Shown: piece after piece, positions 53,741 to 61,314 of the stretch | How the letters are laid out: each line of letters begins with the position of its first letter | Numbering within the stretch: the stretch's first letter is position 1 | Assembly: GCF_017498525.1 (NCBI RefSeq) | Contig: NZ_CP071796.1 | Coordinates: forward strand, 1,426,001 to 1,490,000 | Source of the DNA: Ottowia testudinis | Lineage (GTDB): Bacteria; Pseudomonadota; Gammaproteobacteria; Burkholderiales; Burkholderiaceae_C | Reading direction: 5' to 3' | Length of the DNA stretch: 64,000 nucleotides | Made by a program: the position numbers and the translations under genes | The notes under the pieces: model-generated | What the model was told of the DNA's origin: nothing | The model's database searches: none | The model's input: the letters and a program-made list of their open reading frames with translations, nothing else

Positions 53741-55162
53741 GTGCGCACCACCGCCGACGCCATCGCGCGCTTTACCGAGGCCGATTGGGTGGAGGCCGCG
53801 CGGCTGACCGCCGTGGTCAAGGGCATGGCGGCCTCGCAACTGCCGGCGCTGGTGGTGGTGGCCGTCATGGCGATGCTGAGCTACGCCCACGCGTCGCGCC
53901 CGGTGCTGCTGGCGGTCTTGGCTCTGGCCGCTGTGGCGGCTGTCTCGCGTCGCGTTTTCGTGCGCGGCTACCTGCGGTTTTCAGATGCCGGCGAGGTCGA
54001 GCAGCAGCTGGCTTATGCGCATCGGCGCCGCTGGTTTCTGGTTTTGAATGCGGTCAGCTGGGGCGTCTGGCCGCTGGTGTTCTATGGCCGGCTGCCAGCG
54101 CAATCGGAGGTGGTCTGCTGGATGCTGACCGCGGGTATCGGCGGAGTGGCCATCACATCGATGTCGGCGCATTTGCGCGTCTACCGCCGATTTCTGATGG
54201 TTTATCTCGGCTGCGTCGCGGCCAGCGTGGCGGTCAAGGTGCTGCTGTGGCCAGAGTGGCGCAACGAACCGGCGGGCTTCTGGTTTCCAGCGGTGCTGGG
54301 AGGTTATTGGCTGCTGCTGCTGCGCATCGCCAAGAGTCTGAACGAGTTTTACAGCCGCAGCATCGACTTGGCTTATCACAATATGCGGCTGATCCATTCG
54401 CTGCAGGAGCAGACGCGCGTGGCGCAGGAAGCCGTGCGTTTCAAGGACCGCTTTCTGGCCGGTGCGGCGCACGACCTGAAACAGCCTGTCAGCGCCCTGG
54501 GCATCTATGCCGAGTGGCTGAGCAACGAGCCCGATTTGGTGGACGAGCTGGGGCCCAAGATCCTGCAGTCGACGCAGGCGATCAACGCCTTGTTCGATTC
54601 GTTGTTCGATCTGGTCAAGCTGGATGCCGGCCGCTTCGAGGCAGATATCCGAACCTTGCACGTGCGCGATGTGCTGGACGATCTGGAGGTGCAGTTCAAG
54701 CCCATGGCCACGCAGAAGGGTTTGCAACTGCGCGTGCACGCCATCGACGCCAGCTTTCAGTCCGACCCCATCATGCTTCGCCGCATCGTCGGCAACCTGG
54801 TGGCCAATGCCATTCGCTACACCGCCCAGGGCGGCGTGCTGCTGGCGGCGCGGCGGCGCGGCGAGGCCGTCGCCTTCGAAGTGTGGGACACCGGCATCGG
54901 CATCGCCGAGCACGAGCAGTCGCAGATCTACGAAGAGTTCTACAAGGTGCCCGCCAGCGGCACGGAGGAGGGCTTTGGCTTGGGGCTGGCGATCGTGCGG
55001 CGCCTGTCGCAGCGGCTGGGGTATCCGTTGTCGCTGCGCTCGCGTCTTGGGCGTGGCACCATGTTCCGGCTGCTGGTGGCCCCGCAGCCACGGGTGGCCC
55101 CGCTCACGAGTTCAGCAGACCGTTCATTCGCGCAAAGTGGAGTGTCTGCGTCCGGCTTTTGA
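53741..55162 (+). CDS. Membrane-bound sensor histidine kinase
   Basis: The product is 473 residues from the GTG at 53741. About six membrane helices fill residues 25-205 (QLPALVVVAVMAMLSYAHASRPVLLAVLALAAVAAVSRR...). The H-box is FKDRFLAGAAHDLKQPVSALGIYAEWL, the N-box GNLVANAIRYTAQG, then WDTGIGIAEHEQSQIYEEFYKV and GFGLGLAIVRRL. All catalytic motifs are intact. It converges with a NarL-type response regulator whose 3' end overlaps it by 59 bp, so they are probably partners. Upstream start 53684 overlaps aroC. Confidence 0.9.
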   Translation: MRTTADAIARFTEADWVEAARLTAVVKGMAASQLPALVVVAVMAMLSYAHASRPVLLAVLALAAVAAVSRRVFVRGYLRFSDAGEVEQQLAYAHRRRWFLVLNAVSWGVWPLVFYGRLPAQSEVVCWMLTAGIGGVAITSMSAHLRVYRRFLMVYLGCVAASVAVKVLLWPEWRNEPAGFWFPAVLGGYWLLLLRIAKSLNEFYSRSIDLAYHNMRLIHSLQEQTRVAQEAVRFKDRFLAGAAHDLKQPVSALGIYAEWLSNEPDLVDELGPKILQSTQAINALFDSLFDLVKLDAGRFEADIRTLHVRDVLDDLEVQFKPMATQKGLQLRVHAIDASFQSDPIMLRRIVGNLVANAIRYTAQGGVLLAARRRGEAVAFEVWDTGIGIAEHEQSQIYEEFYKVPASGTEEGFGLGLAIVRRLSQRLGYPLSLRSRLGRGTMFRLLVAPQPRVAPLTSSADRSFAQSGVSASGF

Positions 55163-55715
55163 CGCCCAGCCGGCGGAACAGGCGCCACAGATGCACCTTC
55201 ACGGTGTGTTCGCTGATGCCGAGCTGTTCGGCAATGTCCCGGTTGGACAAGCCTTGGTCCAGCATCACGATCAATTGCTTTTGCCGTTTGGACAGCTTGG
55301 TTTCAGCCTTGGTCTCGCCATCGTCCATGTCGCCGAACTGGCTGTCGGTCTGCAGCATGGCGCGCAGGGCGGCGGCGATCTCGCTGGCGCCGGCCGATTT
55401 CTCGATGTAGACATCGGCGCCGGCTTCGCGGCACCACTCTTCCACATCAGCCGCCGGCGTGGCTGAAATCACGGCCAGCGGAATCTCGGGGTACAAGCCC
55501 TTGAGAAGCTTGACGCCCGAGATGCCCACGGTGTCGGGAAGCTTTAGATCGAGGCAGAACAATTCGGGCGCGCCGCGGGTGGCGGCGGCGCGTTCCAGAT
55601 CGGACAGTTGAGACAGTTCCACCACCTCGGAACCCGGACGAACGCGCCGCAACAGCATGACCACGGCCTCGCGCATGAGGGGGTGGTCGTCAATGACGTA
55701 AATGGCCAAACTCAC
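55104..55715 (-). CDS. NarL/FixJ-type response regulator
   Basis: The receiver domain begins IYVIDDHPLMREAVVMLLRR (acidic pocket Asp pair), has the phosphoacceptor Asp in LFCLDLKLPDTVGISGVKLLKG, Ser in VISATPAA and Lys in YIEKSAGA. The LuxR HTH is KLSKRQKQLIVMLDQGLSNRDIAEQLGISEHTVKVHLWRLFRRLGV. The start is uncertain: GTG 55715 is given; TTG 55709 has the better spacing from GGGAG; ATG 55757 is further upstream. The 3' end overlaps the convergent kinase gene. Confidence 0.88.
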   Translation of the reverse strand: MSLAIYVIDDHPLMREAVVMLLRRVRPGSEVVELSQLSDLERAAATRGAPELFCLDLKLPDTVGISGVKLLKGLYPEIPLAVISATPAADVEEWCREAGADVYIEKSAGASEIAAALRAMLQTDSQFGDMDDGETKAETKLSKRQKQLIVMLDQGLSNRDIAEQLGISEHTVKVHLWRLFRRLGVKSRTQTLHFARMNGLLNS

Positions 55716-55814
55716 TTCTCCCAGAACTTTCAGAATAATTTCCGACCAATTGTGCATTACGGGGTCGGAAATCTTCCTCGGCGTTACAGGGCGTGGGTCA
55801 CAAGCCCGAAAAGT

Positions 55815-57128
55815 TCACGTTGACTGTGCGATTTGTAGCGCGGACAGCGCATTGACCAAGGCCAGTGAGGCTGCGCCGGTCAGATTGAGCTGCGCAGCCA
55901 GCGGCGCAAGCGCGGCAGCACCCTCGGTCTGCAGGCGCTTGACAGCCTGCCCCGCGTCGCGCGGCGAATCGAAGCCGCGGCTTTGCAGCAGCACCTGGCC
56001 GGCCGCATCGACCAACTTGAAGTAAAAGCGGCCATCGGTTTCGCGGTACTGCTTGAAGCTGCTGAGTGCTTCTGTTTTGATAGCTGCTCGCGCTTGTCCC
56101 GCCTGCTCTGAGGCTTGCAATGGCCTCAAACCCACGGCGCGGCGCAACTCGCGCATGAAGGGCGTGGCCAGGGCGCGCGCCTTCTCTGCGCCGCGCAGCA
56201 GCAGCTGTTCGACCTCTTCGGGGTGCGCCATCAGGTGCTCATAGCGTGCGCGCATGGGGCCGATCTCGGCGTCGATGCGTTCGAACAGTTGCTGCTTGGC
56301 GTCGCCCCAGGCAATGCCGTCGGCAAAGGCCTGGGCAAACGCGGCCGCCTCGGTGTCGTCGGCGAAGGCGCGGTAGATCTGGTAAAGCGCCGAACCCTCG
56401 GTCGACTTCGGCTCGCCCGGCGCGCGCGAATCGGTGACGATGCCCATGATCTGCTTCTTCAACTGCTCGCGCGGGCCAAACAGCGCGATGGTGTTGTCGT
56501 AGCTCTTGCTCATCTTGCGCCCGTCCAGCCCGGGCAGCAGCGCCACGTTGTCGTCGATCAGCGCCTCGGGCGCCACCAGCAGGTTACCGTACAGGTGGTT
56601 GAAGCTGGCCGCCATGTCGCGCGCCATCTCGATGTGCTGGATCTGGTCGCGCCCCACCGGCACCTGATGGGCCTTGAACATCAGGATGTCGGCGCCCATC
56701 AGCACTGGGTACATGAACAGGCCGGCGCTGACGTCGCTGTCAGGGTCGGCGCCGGCGGCCTGGTTCTTGTCCAGCATCGCCTTGTAGGCGTGGGCGCGGT
56801 TGAGCAAGCCCTTGCCGGTGACGCAGGTCAGCAGCCAGGTCAGCTCGGGAATCTCGGGGATGTCCGACTGGCGGTAGAAGGTGACCCGCTCGGGGTCGAG
56901 CCCGGCGGCGAGCCAGCTGGCGGCGATCTCCAAAGTCGATCGCTGGATGCGCGCCGGCTCGTCGCACTTGATGAGCGCGTGGTAGTCGGCCAGGAAGTAG
57001 AAGCTTTGCACCCCCGGCTGCAAGCTGGCGCGCACCGCCGCGCGGATGGAGCCGACGTAGTTGCCAAGGTGCGGCGTGCCGGTGGTGGTGATGCCGGTGA
57101 GGACGCGGATGGGTTCTTTTGCAGACAT
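55815..57128 (-). CDS. trpS: Tryptophanyl-tRNA synthetase with a C-terminal DUF1508-like domain
   Basis: The product is 437 residues, about 100 more than the E. coli enzyme. The class I motifs are TGTPHLGNYVGSI (HIGH equivalent) and GLDGRKMSKSYDNTIALFG (KMSKS). The core ends near RALATPFMRELRRAVGLRP. A linker follows (ASEQAGQARAAIKTEALSS) whose DNA, including TGATAGCTGCTCGCGCTTG, is a piece of repeat A. Next comes FKQYRETDGRFYFKLVDAAGQVLLQSRGFDS, which is like one YegP/DUF1508 unit. Catalysis should be normal. It shares a strand and 16-bp gap with the M50 gene. Confidence 0.93.
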   Translation of the reverse strand: MSAKEPIRVLTGITTTGTPHLGNYVGSIRAAVRASLQPGVQSFYFLADYHALIKCDEPARIQRSTLEIAASWLAAGLDPERVTFYRQSDIPEIPELTWLLTCVTGKGLLNRAHAYKAMLDKNQAAGADPDSDVSAGLFMYPVLMGADILMFKAHQVPVGRDQIQHIEMARDMAASFNHLYGNLLVAPEALIDDNVALLPGLDGRKMSKSYDNTIALFGPREQLKKQIMGIVTDSRAPGEPKSTEGSALYQIYRAFADDTEAAAFAQAFADGIAWGDAKQQLFERIDAEIGPMRARYEHLMAHPEEVEQLLLRGAEKARALATPFMRELRRAVGLRPLQASEQAGQARAAIKTEALSSFKQYRETDGRFYFKLVDAAGQVLLQSRGFDSPRDAGQAVKRLQTEGAAALAPLAAQLNLTGAASLALVNALSALQIAQST

Positions 57129-57144
57129 GAAGACCAGAAGAAAG

Positions 57145-57813
57145 CTAGCGAAGCAGCGCTGCCAGGGGCGACAGCAACAGGTCGAGGAAACTGAAGGTGA
57201 GCGACATCAGGGGCACCATCCACAGCTTGCTGATGACGCCCGCCACGATCAGCCCCATGACGATGAAAAACCCCCAAGGCTCAATGCGGCTGAACGGAAT
57301 GGCCAGGCGCGGCGGCAGCAAGCTGGTGAGAATGCGCCCGCCATCCAGCGGTGGCAGCGGAAACAGGTTGAAGACGAACATGATCACGTTGACCAGCACG
57401 CCGGCGCGGCACATCTCCAGAAAGAAGCGTTCTTCGACGCCCGTGCCGCGCAGCAGGTACAGCAGCGCGCCCCAGCCCAGCGCCTGCACCAGGTTGGAAC
57501 CCGGCCCCGCCAGCGCCACCCAGATGCTGTCGCGCCGGGGGTTGCGCAAAGCGCCGAAGTTGACCGGCACCGGCTTGGCGTAGCCGAACAGAAAGGCGCC
57601 GCCTGTCACCACATATAAAAACAGCGGCATCGCGATGGTGCCGATGGGGTCGATGTGCTTGAGCGGGTTGAGCGTGACGCGGCCCATGAAGGCTGCCGTG
57701 CCATCGCCAAAGTACCGTGCCACGTAGCCGTGCGCCGCTTCGTGCACGGTGATGGCGAACAGCACCGGCAGGGCGTAGATGGCGATGGTTTGAATGATGT
57801 CGGCGAAATCCAT
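57145..57813 (-). CDS. Site-2 protease-like membrane metalloprotease (M50)
   Basis: The product is 222 residues with about five membrane helices. LFAITVHEAAHGYVARYFGD contains the HExxH zinc motif (HEAAH) and LFPLPPLDGGRILTSLLPP holds the third zinc ligand in LDGG. The compact form without PDZ domain is common beside trpS and YciO genes in Burkholderiales. It probably cuts membrane-embedded substrates; none can be named. The ATG at 57813 starts MDFADIIQTIAIYALPV. Confidence 0.92.
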   Translation of the reverse strand: MDFADIIQTIAIYALPVLFAITVHEAAHGYVARYFGDGTAAFMGRVTLNPLKHIDPIGTIAMPLFLYVVTGGAFLFGYAKPVPVNFGALRNPRRDSIWVALAGPGSNLVQALGWGALLYLLRGTGVEERFFLEMCRAGVLVNVIMFVFNLFPLPPLDGGRILTSLLPPRLAIPFSRIEPWGFFIVMGLIVAGVISKLWMVPLMSLTFSFLDLLLSPLAALLR

Positions 57814-57875
57814 GGGGGCCAGATTGTCTCAGACGCGGCTCAAAGCGCCGGTGGGGGATGTGCAATCAAGAAAGA

Positions 57876-57928
57876 AAAATGGCTCCAGCGCTTTTGCAGC
57901 AAGCGCGGCCAGCTATCATTTTTGATGA
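57876..57928 (-). repeat. Repeat A copy
   Basis: AAAATGGCTCC, AGCGCTT-TTGCAG-CAAGCGC, GGCCAGCTATCATTTTTGATG. A well-preserved copy in reverse orientation, followed by repeat B. Confidence 0.85.
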
Positions 57929-57949
57929 AATGGCAAGGGCTTTGTACAG

Positions 57950-58062
57950 CCCAACAACCGGAGGCAAGGGGCGCAAAAAACATAAGAAACTCTTGGCTGT
58001 TTCTTTTGCGTCCTTTGCGAAACCTTTGCGTCCTTCGCGTTCCGATGTTCGGGTTTCGAGCG
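57950..58062 (-). repeat. Repeat B, copy 3, uninterrupted
   Basis: On the minus strand it reads GAACATCGGAACGCGAAGGA, CGCAAAGGTTTCGCAAAGGA, CGCAAAAGAAACAGCCAAGA, then GTTTCTTATGTTTTTTGCGC and CCCTTGCCTCCGGTTGTTGG. This intact copy shows where IS110 is inserted in copy 2 (after CCTTG). Arms AGAAAC/GTTTCT and GCGCAAA-like segments pair. Confidence 0.8.
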
Positions 58063-58067
58063 GCGCC

Positions 58068-58691
58068 TCAAAGCCCCAGCGCCGCCGGATCGCCGCGCCC
58101 GCGGCGCAGCACCTCGGGCGTGTCGCCGCTCAGATCGACCACCGTGGTGGGCTCCAGCGGGCAGGCGCCGGCATCGATCACGCCTGCCACCTGTTTCTCC
58201 AGCCGCTCGCGGATCTCGTCGGGGTCGTTCAGCGATTCGGTCTCGCCGGGCAGGATCAGCGTGGTGGCCAGCAGCGGCCCGCCGTGCAAATCCAGCAGCG
58301 CCTGCAGGGCCGGATGCTCGGGCACGCGCAGGCCGATGGTCTTGCGCTGCGGGTGGCTGACGCGGCGCGGCACCTCCTTGCTGGCTTCGAGAATGAAGGT
58401 GAAGGGGCCCGGCGTGCCCAGTTTGAGCAGTCGAAACTGCGTGTTGTCGACGCGGGCATAGCTGGACAGCTCGCTCAAGTCGCGGCACAGCAGCGTTAGA
58501 TGGTGCTTGTCGTCGACCTGGCGGATGCGGCGCAGCTGGTCGGCCGCGGCCTTGTCGTCCAGTTGACAGGCCAGGGCGTAGCTGGAATCGGTGGGCACGG
58601 CCAGCACGCCGCCCTGCGCGAGCAGCGCCGCGGCTTGCTTGAGCAGACGCGGCTGCGGGTTCTCGGGGTGGACGCTGAAGTGCTGGGCCAT
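58068..58691 (-). CDS. YciO-type Sua5/YrdC-family protein
   Basis: The product is 207 residues. LLAQGGVLAVPTDSSYALACQLDDKAAADQLRRIRQVDDKHHLTLLCRDL is the nucleotide-binding core of YrdC, with KxR-like RQVDDKHHLTLLC. GPFTFILEASKEVPRRVSHPQRKTIGLRVPEHP and TTVVDLSG follow. The S.SAN motif of true TsaC is replaced, which places it in YciO. The activity may be weak L-threonylcarbamoyl-AMP synthesis. It lies in the same order (PHP, YciO, M50, trpS) often seen in this family of bacteria. Confidence 0.88.
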   Translation of the reverse strand: MAQHFSVHPENPQPRLLKQAAALLAQGGVLAVPTDSSYALACQLDDKAAADQLRRIRQVDDKHHLTLLCRDLSELSSYARVDNTQFRLLKLGTPGPFTFILEASKEVPRRVSHPQRKTIGLRVPEHPALQALLDLHGGPLLATTLILPGETESLNDPDEIRERLEKQVAGVIDAGACPLEPTTVVDLSGDTPEVLRRGRGDPAALGL

Positions 58692-58699
58692 GGTGGGTT

Positions 58700-58758
58700 A
58701 ACTATAAAAATAGTAGCTGCCTGCGCTTGATGGTCAAGCGGTGGCGGCTGAAAATTCT
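58700..58758 (+). repeat. Repeat A copy
   Basis: ACTATAAAAATAGTAGCTGC, CTGCGCTTGA-TGG-TCAAGCGG, TGGCGGCTGAAAATTC. It fills the gap between the YciO and PHP genes. Confidence 0.83.
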
Positions 58759-58765
58759 CAAGACA

Positions 58766-59620
58766 TCAGTGCACGCGCTCCGCCAGCAGCGACCACACCG
58801 GCGTCAAATCGGCCGGCAGCGGCGGCAGCTTGCCCAGATCGACGTGGCTCTCATCCGGGCTGTGGAAGTCGCTGCCGCGCGATGCGGCCAGACCGAATTC
58901 ACGCGCCATGTCGGCGTAGCGCACCGCTTCGGCCGCGCTGTGGCTGCCGGTGACCACTTCCACGCCCTGGCCGCCGTGCTGCTTGAATTCGGAGAACAGC
59001 GCGTACTCTTCATTCGGGGTGAACTTGTAGCGCGCCGGGTGCGCGATGACGGCCAGACCGCCGCTGCCGGTGATCCACTTCACCGCATCGCCCAGCTTGG
59101 CCCAGCGGTGCGGCACGTAGCCCGGCTTGCCTTCGGTCAGGTACTTGCGAAACACCTCGGGCGTGTCGCGGCACACGCCGCTTTCGACCAGAAAGCGCGC
59201 GAAGTGCGTGCGCGAGATCAGGCGCGGGTTGCCGACGTATTTGAGCGCGCCTTCATACGCGCCATGAATGCCTACCTTGGCCAGCTGCTCGCCCATCTCG
59301 ATGGCGCGCGGCCCGCGTCCGTCGCGCGTGTCGGCCAGCCCTTCGGCCAGGCGCGGGTCGGTGTGGTCGAACCCCAGGCCGACGATGTGCACCGTGACGT
59401 CGGCAAAGGTGACGGAGATTTCGACGCCCGTCAGGTAGCGCAGGCCCTGCGTGCGTGCCGCGTCCATCGCGCGCTGCTGGCCGCCGACCTCATCGTGGTC
59501 GGTCAGCGCCCACAGATCGACGCCGTTGGCCTTGGCGCGCTCGGCCAGCGCCTCGGGCGTGAGGGTGCCGTCGGAAACGGTCGAGTGGCAATGCAGGTCG
59601 GCGTTGAGTGGAAAGGTCAC
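58766..59620 (-). CDS. PHP-domain nuclease/phosphatase (RNase AM / YciV type)
   Basis: The product is 284 residues. NADLHCHSTVSDGTLTPEAL gives the first metal site, WALTDHDEVGG the second, YLTGVEIS, GLGFDH, ISRTHFARFLVE, AVIAHPARY and RGSDFHSPDE the rest. All nine metal ligands of the PHP fold appear present. Relatives are 3',5'-nucleotide phosphatases and 5'-3' exoribonucleases that mature rRNA 5' ends. The ATG at 59620 starts MTFPLNADLHCHS. Confidence 0.92.
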   Translation of the reverse strand: MTFPLNADLHCHSTVSDGTLTPEALAERAKANGVDLWALTDHDEVGGQQRAMDAARTQGLRYLTGVEISVTFADVTVHIVGLGFDHTDPRLAEGLADTRDGRGPRAIEMGEQLAKVGIHGAYEGALKYVGNPRLISRTHFARFLVESGVCRDTPEVFRKYLTEGKPGYVPHRWAKLGDAVKWITGSGGLAVIAHPARYKFTPNEEYALFSEFKQHGGQGVEVVTGSHSAAEAVRYADMAREFGLAASRGSDFHSPDESHVDLGKLPPLPADLTPVWSLLAERVH

Positions 59621-59721
59621 CGGGCCATTTTACGAAGCAGGGCATGACCTTGCCGGCAGCGCTCCCTCAAAACCAGAGGGCTGCGGAGCAGGCCACCCGC
59701 AGACGCCGTGGCGGGGGTTTC

Positions 59722-59782
59722 CCTCGCCGCCAGCGTCGTCCCCCTGGGGGGAAGGCGGCGCAGCCGACTCAGGGGGGATGTG
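59722..59782. repeat. Repeat C (CCCCTGGGGGG palindromic repeat)
   Basis: TTTCCCTCGCCGCC, GTCGTCCCCCTGGGGGGAAG, GCGGCGCAGCCGACTCAGGG. The CCCCCTGGGGGG core with a GCGGCGCAGCCG tail is a short repeat of a type seen between genes in Comamonadaceae. Its last bases provide the stop codon of the amidase gene on the minus strand. Confidence 0.7.
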
Positions 59783-61187
59783 GAACCTTCCGCTGCGGCC
59801 CGCGCAGTTGCTCGAAGGCGCGCGCCATTTGCAGCACGCCCAGGTCATCAAAGCGCTGGCCGGCGATTTGCAGGCCGATGGGCAGCGCGGCGCCGGGCGT
59901 GCCGGGTGAATCCATATAGCCGCAGTTGACCGAAATGGCCGGCTGCTCGCCCATGTTGAAGGGCACGGTGAAGCCGATGTGCTCCAGCCCGCGCAGCGGG
60001 TCGTTGGTGGGGCTGGGCCAGTCGAAGGGTGCGGGGGCGTTGGGCGACACGGGCGAGATCACGTAGTCGAACGGCTGCATGGCCTGCTGCGTGGCCACGC
60101 GCGTGGCGTGCGTGGCGCTGTAGGCGCGGAACACGTCGGCGCCCGACATGGCGCGCGCGCTTTCGGCCCAGTCGCGGATGACGGGCAGCACGCTGGCGCG
60201 CGATTCGGCAGTGAGTGCATCCAGATCGAGCAGCGAGCGCATGCGCCAGAAATGGTCCAACCCGGCCAGCAGCGCGGGCGTCATGAAGGGCGCCAGCGGC
60301 GTGACGAGGGCGCCTTGCGCTTCAAAAAGATGAGCGGCGTGCTGCACGGCGGCGCTGATCGCGGGCTCGACGGCCAGGCCGCAACCTGCGTCCAGCCACA
60401 GGCCAATGCGCACGCCCTTCAAGGGCTTGTCGGCGCGCCAGGCCAGCGACCAGTCGATGGCTTGCGGCGGCAGCGCCATGCTGTCGCGCGCATCGGGTTG
60501 GGCCAGCACCTGCATCATCAGCGCGGCGTCTTGCACGCTGCGCGCCATGGGGCCGGCGGCGCGGCCCATGTAGGGCGGGTCGATCGGCACACGTCCCAGG
60601 CTGGGCTTGAGGCCCACGATGCCGCACCACGCGGCCGGCAGGCGGATGGAGCCGCCGATGTCGGTGCCCAGGTGCAGCGGCCCGTAGCCGGCCGCCGCCG
60701 CCGCGCCCGCGCCAGCGCTGCTGCCGCCGGGCGTCAGCGCCAAGTCCCAGGGGTTGCGCGACGTTTTGTGAAAAGTCGACAGTCCAGAGGACAGCATGCC
60801 GTAGTCGGGCATGGTGGTTTTGCAGACGATGACAGCGCCGGCTTCGCGCAGGCGGGCGGCGGGGGGCGCGTCGGCGGTAGCGGGTGTCAGCGGGACAGCG
60901 CGGGTGCCCAGCGGTGTGGGGTCGCCTTGCGTGGCGATGTTGTCCTTGATGGTGACGGGAACGCCGTCGAGCGCACCGCAGGGCTGGCCCTTGAGCCAGC
61001 GCGCTTCAGCGGCACGGGCTTGCGTAATGGCCGCATCGGGGCGCAACAAATAGGTAGCGGCGATGTGCGGTTCCCAGCGCTCGATGTGCGCCAGCACGGC
61101 CTGCGTGACTTCGACGGGCGAGAACGCGCGCGTCTTGTAGCCCGCCAGCAATTCATGCGCTTCCAGTTGGTGCAGGGGAGTAGCCAT
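59769..61187 (-). CDS. Amidase (amidase-signature family)
   Basis: The product is 472 residues. The catalytic triad is Lys in GVPVTIKDNIATQG and the two Ser in TPGGSSAGAGAAAAAGYGPLHLGTDIGGSIRLPA. GIVGLKPSLGRVP and a C-terminal GLQIAGQRFDD follow. It hydrolyses an amide to acid and ammonia; the substrate cannot be read from sequence. The ATG at 61187 begins MATPLHQLEAHELL. The final residues KVPHPP and the TGA lie at the edge of repeat C. It follows the oligopeptide ABC genes on the same strand. Confidence 0.92.
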   Translation of the reverse strand: MATPLHQLEAHELLAGYKTRAFSPVEVTQAVLAHIERWEPHIAATYLLRPDAAITQARAAEARWLKGQPCGALDGVPVTIKDNIATQGDPTPLGTRAVPLTPATADAPPAARLREAGAVIVCKTTMPDYGMLSSGLSTFHKTSRNPWDLALTPGGSSAGAGAAAAAGYGPLHLGTDIGGSIRLPAAWCGIVGLKPSLGRVPIDPPYMGRAAGPMARSVQDAALMMQVLAQPDARDSMALPPQAIDWSLAWRADKPLKGVRIGLWLDAGCGLAVEPAISAAVQHAAHLFEAQGALVTPLAPFMTPALLAGLDHFWRMRSLLDLDALTAESRASVLPVIRDWAESARAMSGADVFRAYSATHATRVATQQAMQPFDYVISPVSPNAPAPFDWPSPTNDPLRGLEHIGFTVPFNMGEQPAISVNCGYMDSPGTPGAALPIGLQIAGQRFDDLGVLQMARAFEQLRGPQRKVPHPP

Positions 61188-61211
61188 GTGCCAAATCCAA
61201 GTCAAAAGAGC

Positions 61212-61302
61212 GGTAGGCTGGGGTGAGGAACGAACCCCAGCAAGCGGCAGTCCGTCACAAGCCGCCCTCGTTGGGGTTCGCTGCGCTCACCACCAACCTA
61301 CC
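61212..61302. repeat. Repeat D (GTAGG...CCTAC inverted repeat)
   Basis: GGTAGGCTGGGGTGAGGAAC, GAACCCCAGCAA at the left and TTGGGGTTCGCTGCGCTCAC, CACCAACCTACC at the right are inverted copies around a short loop. It belongs to the widespread GTAGGxTGGG..CCCAxCCTAC type of intergenic repeat. It lies between the binding-protein gene and the amidase gene. Confidence 0.78.
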
Positions 61303-61314
61303 ACGGGCTTGAGG

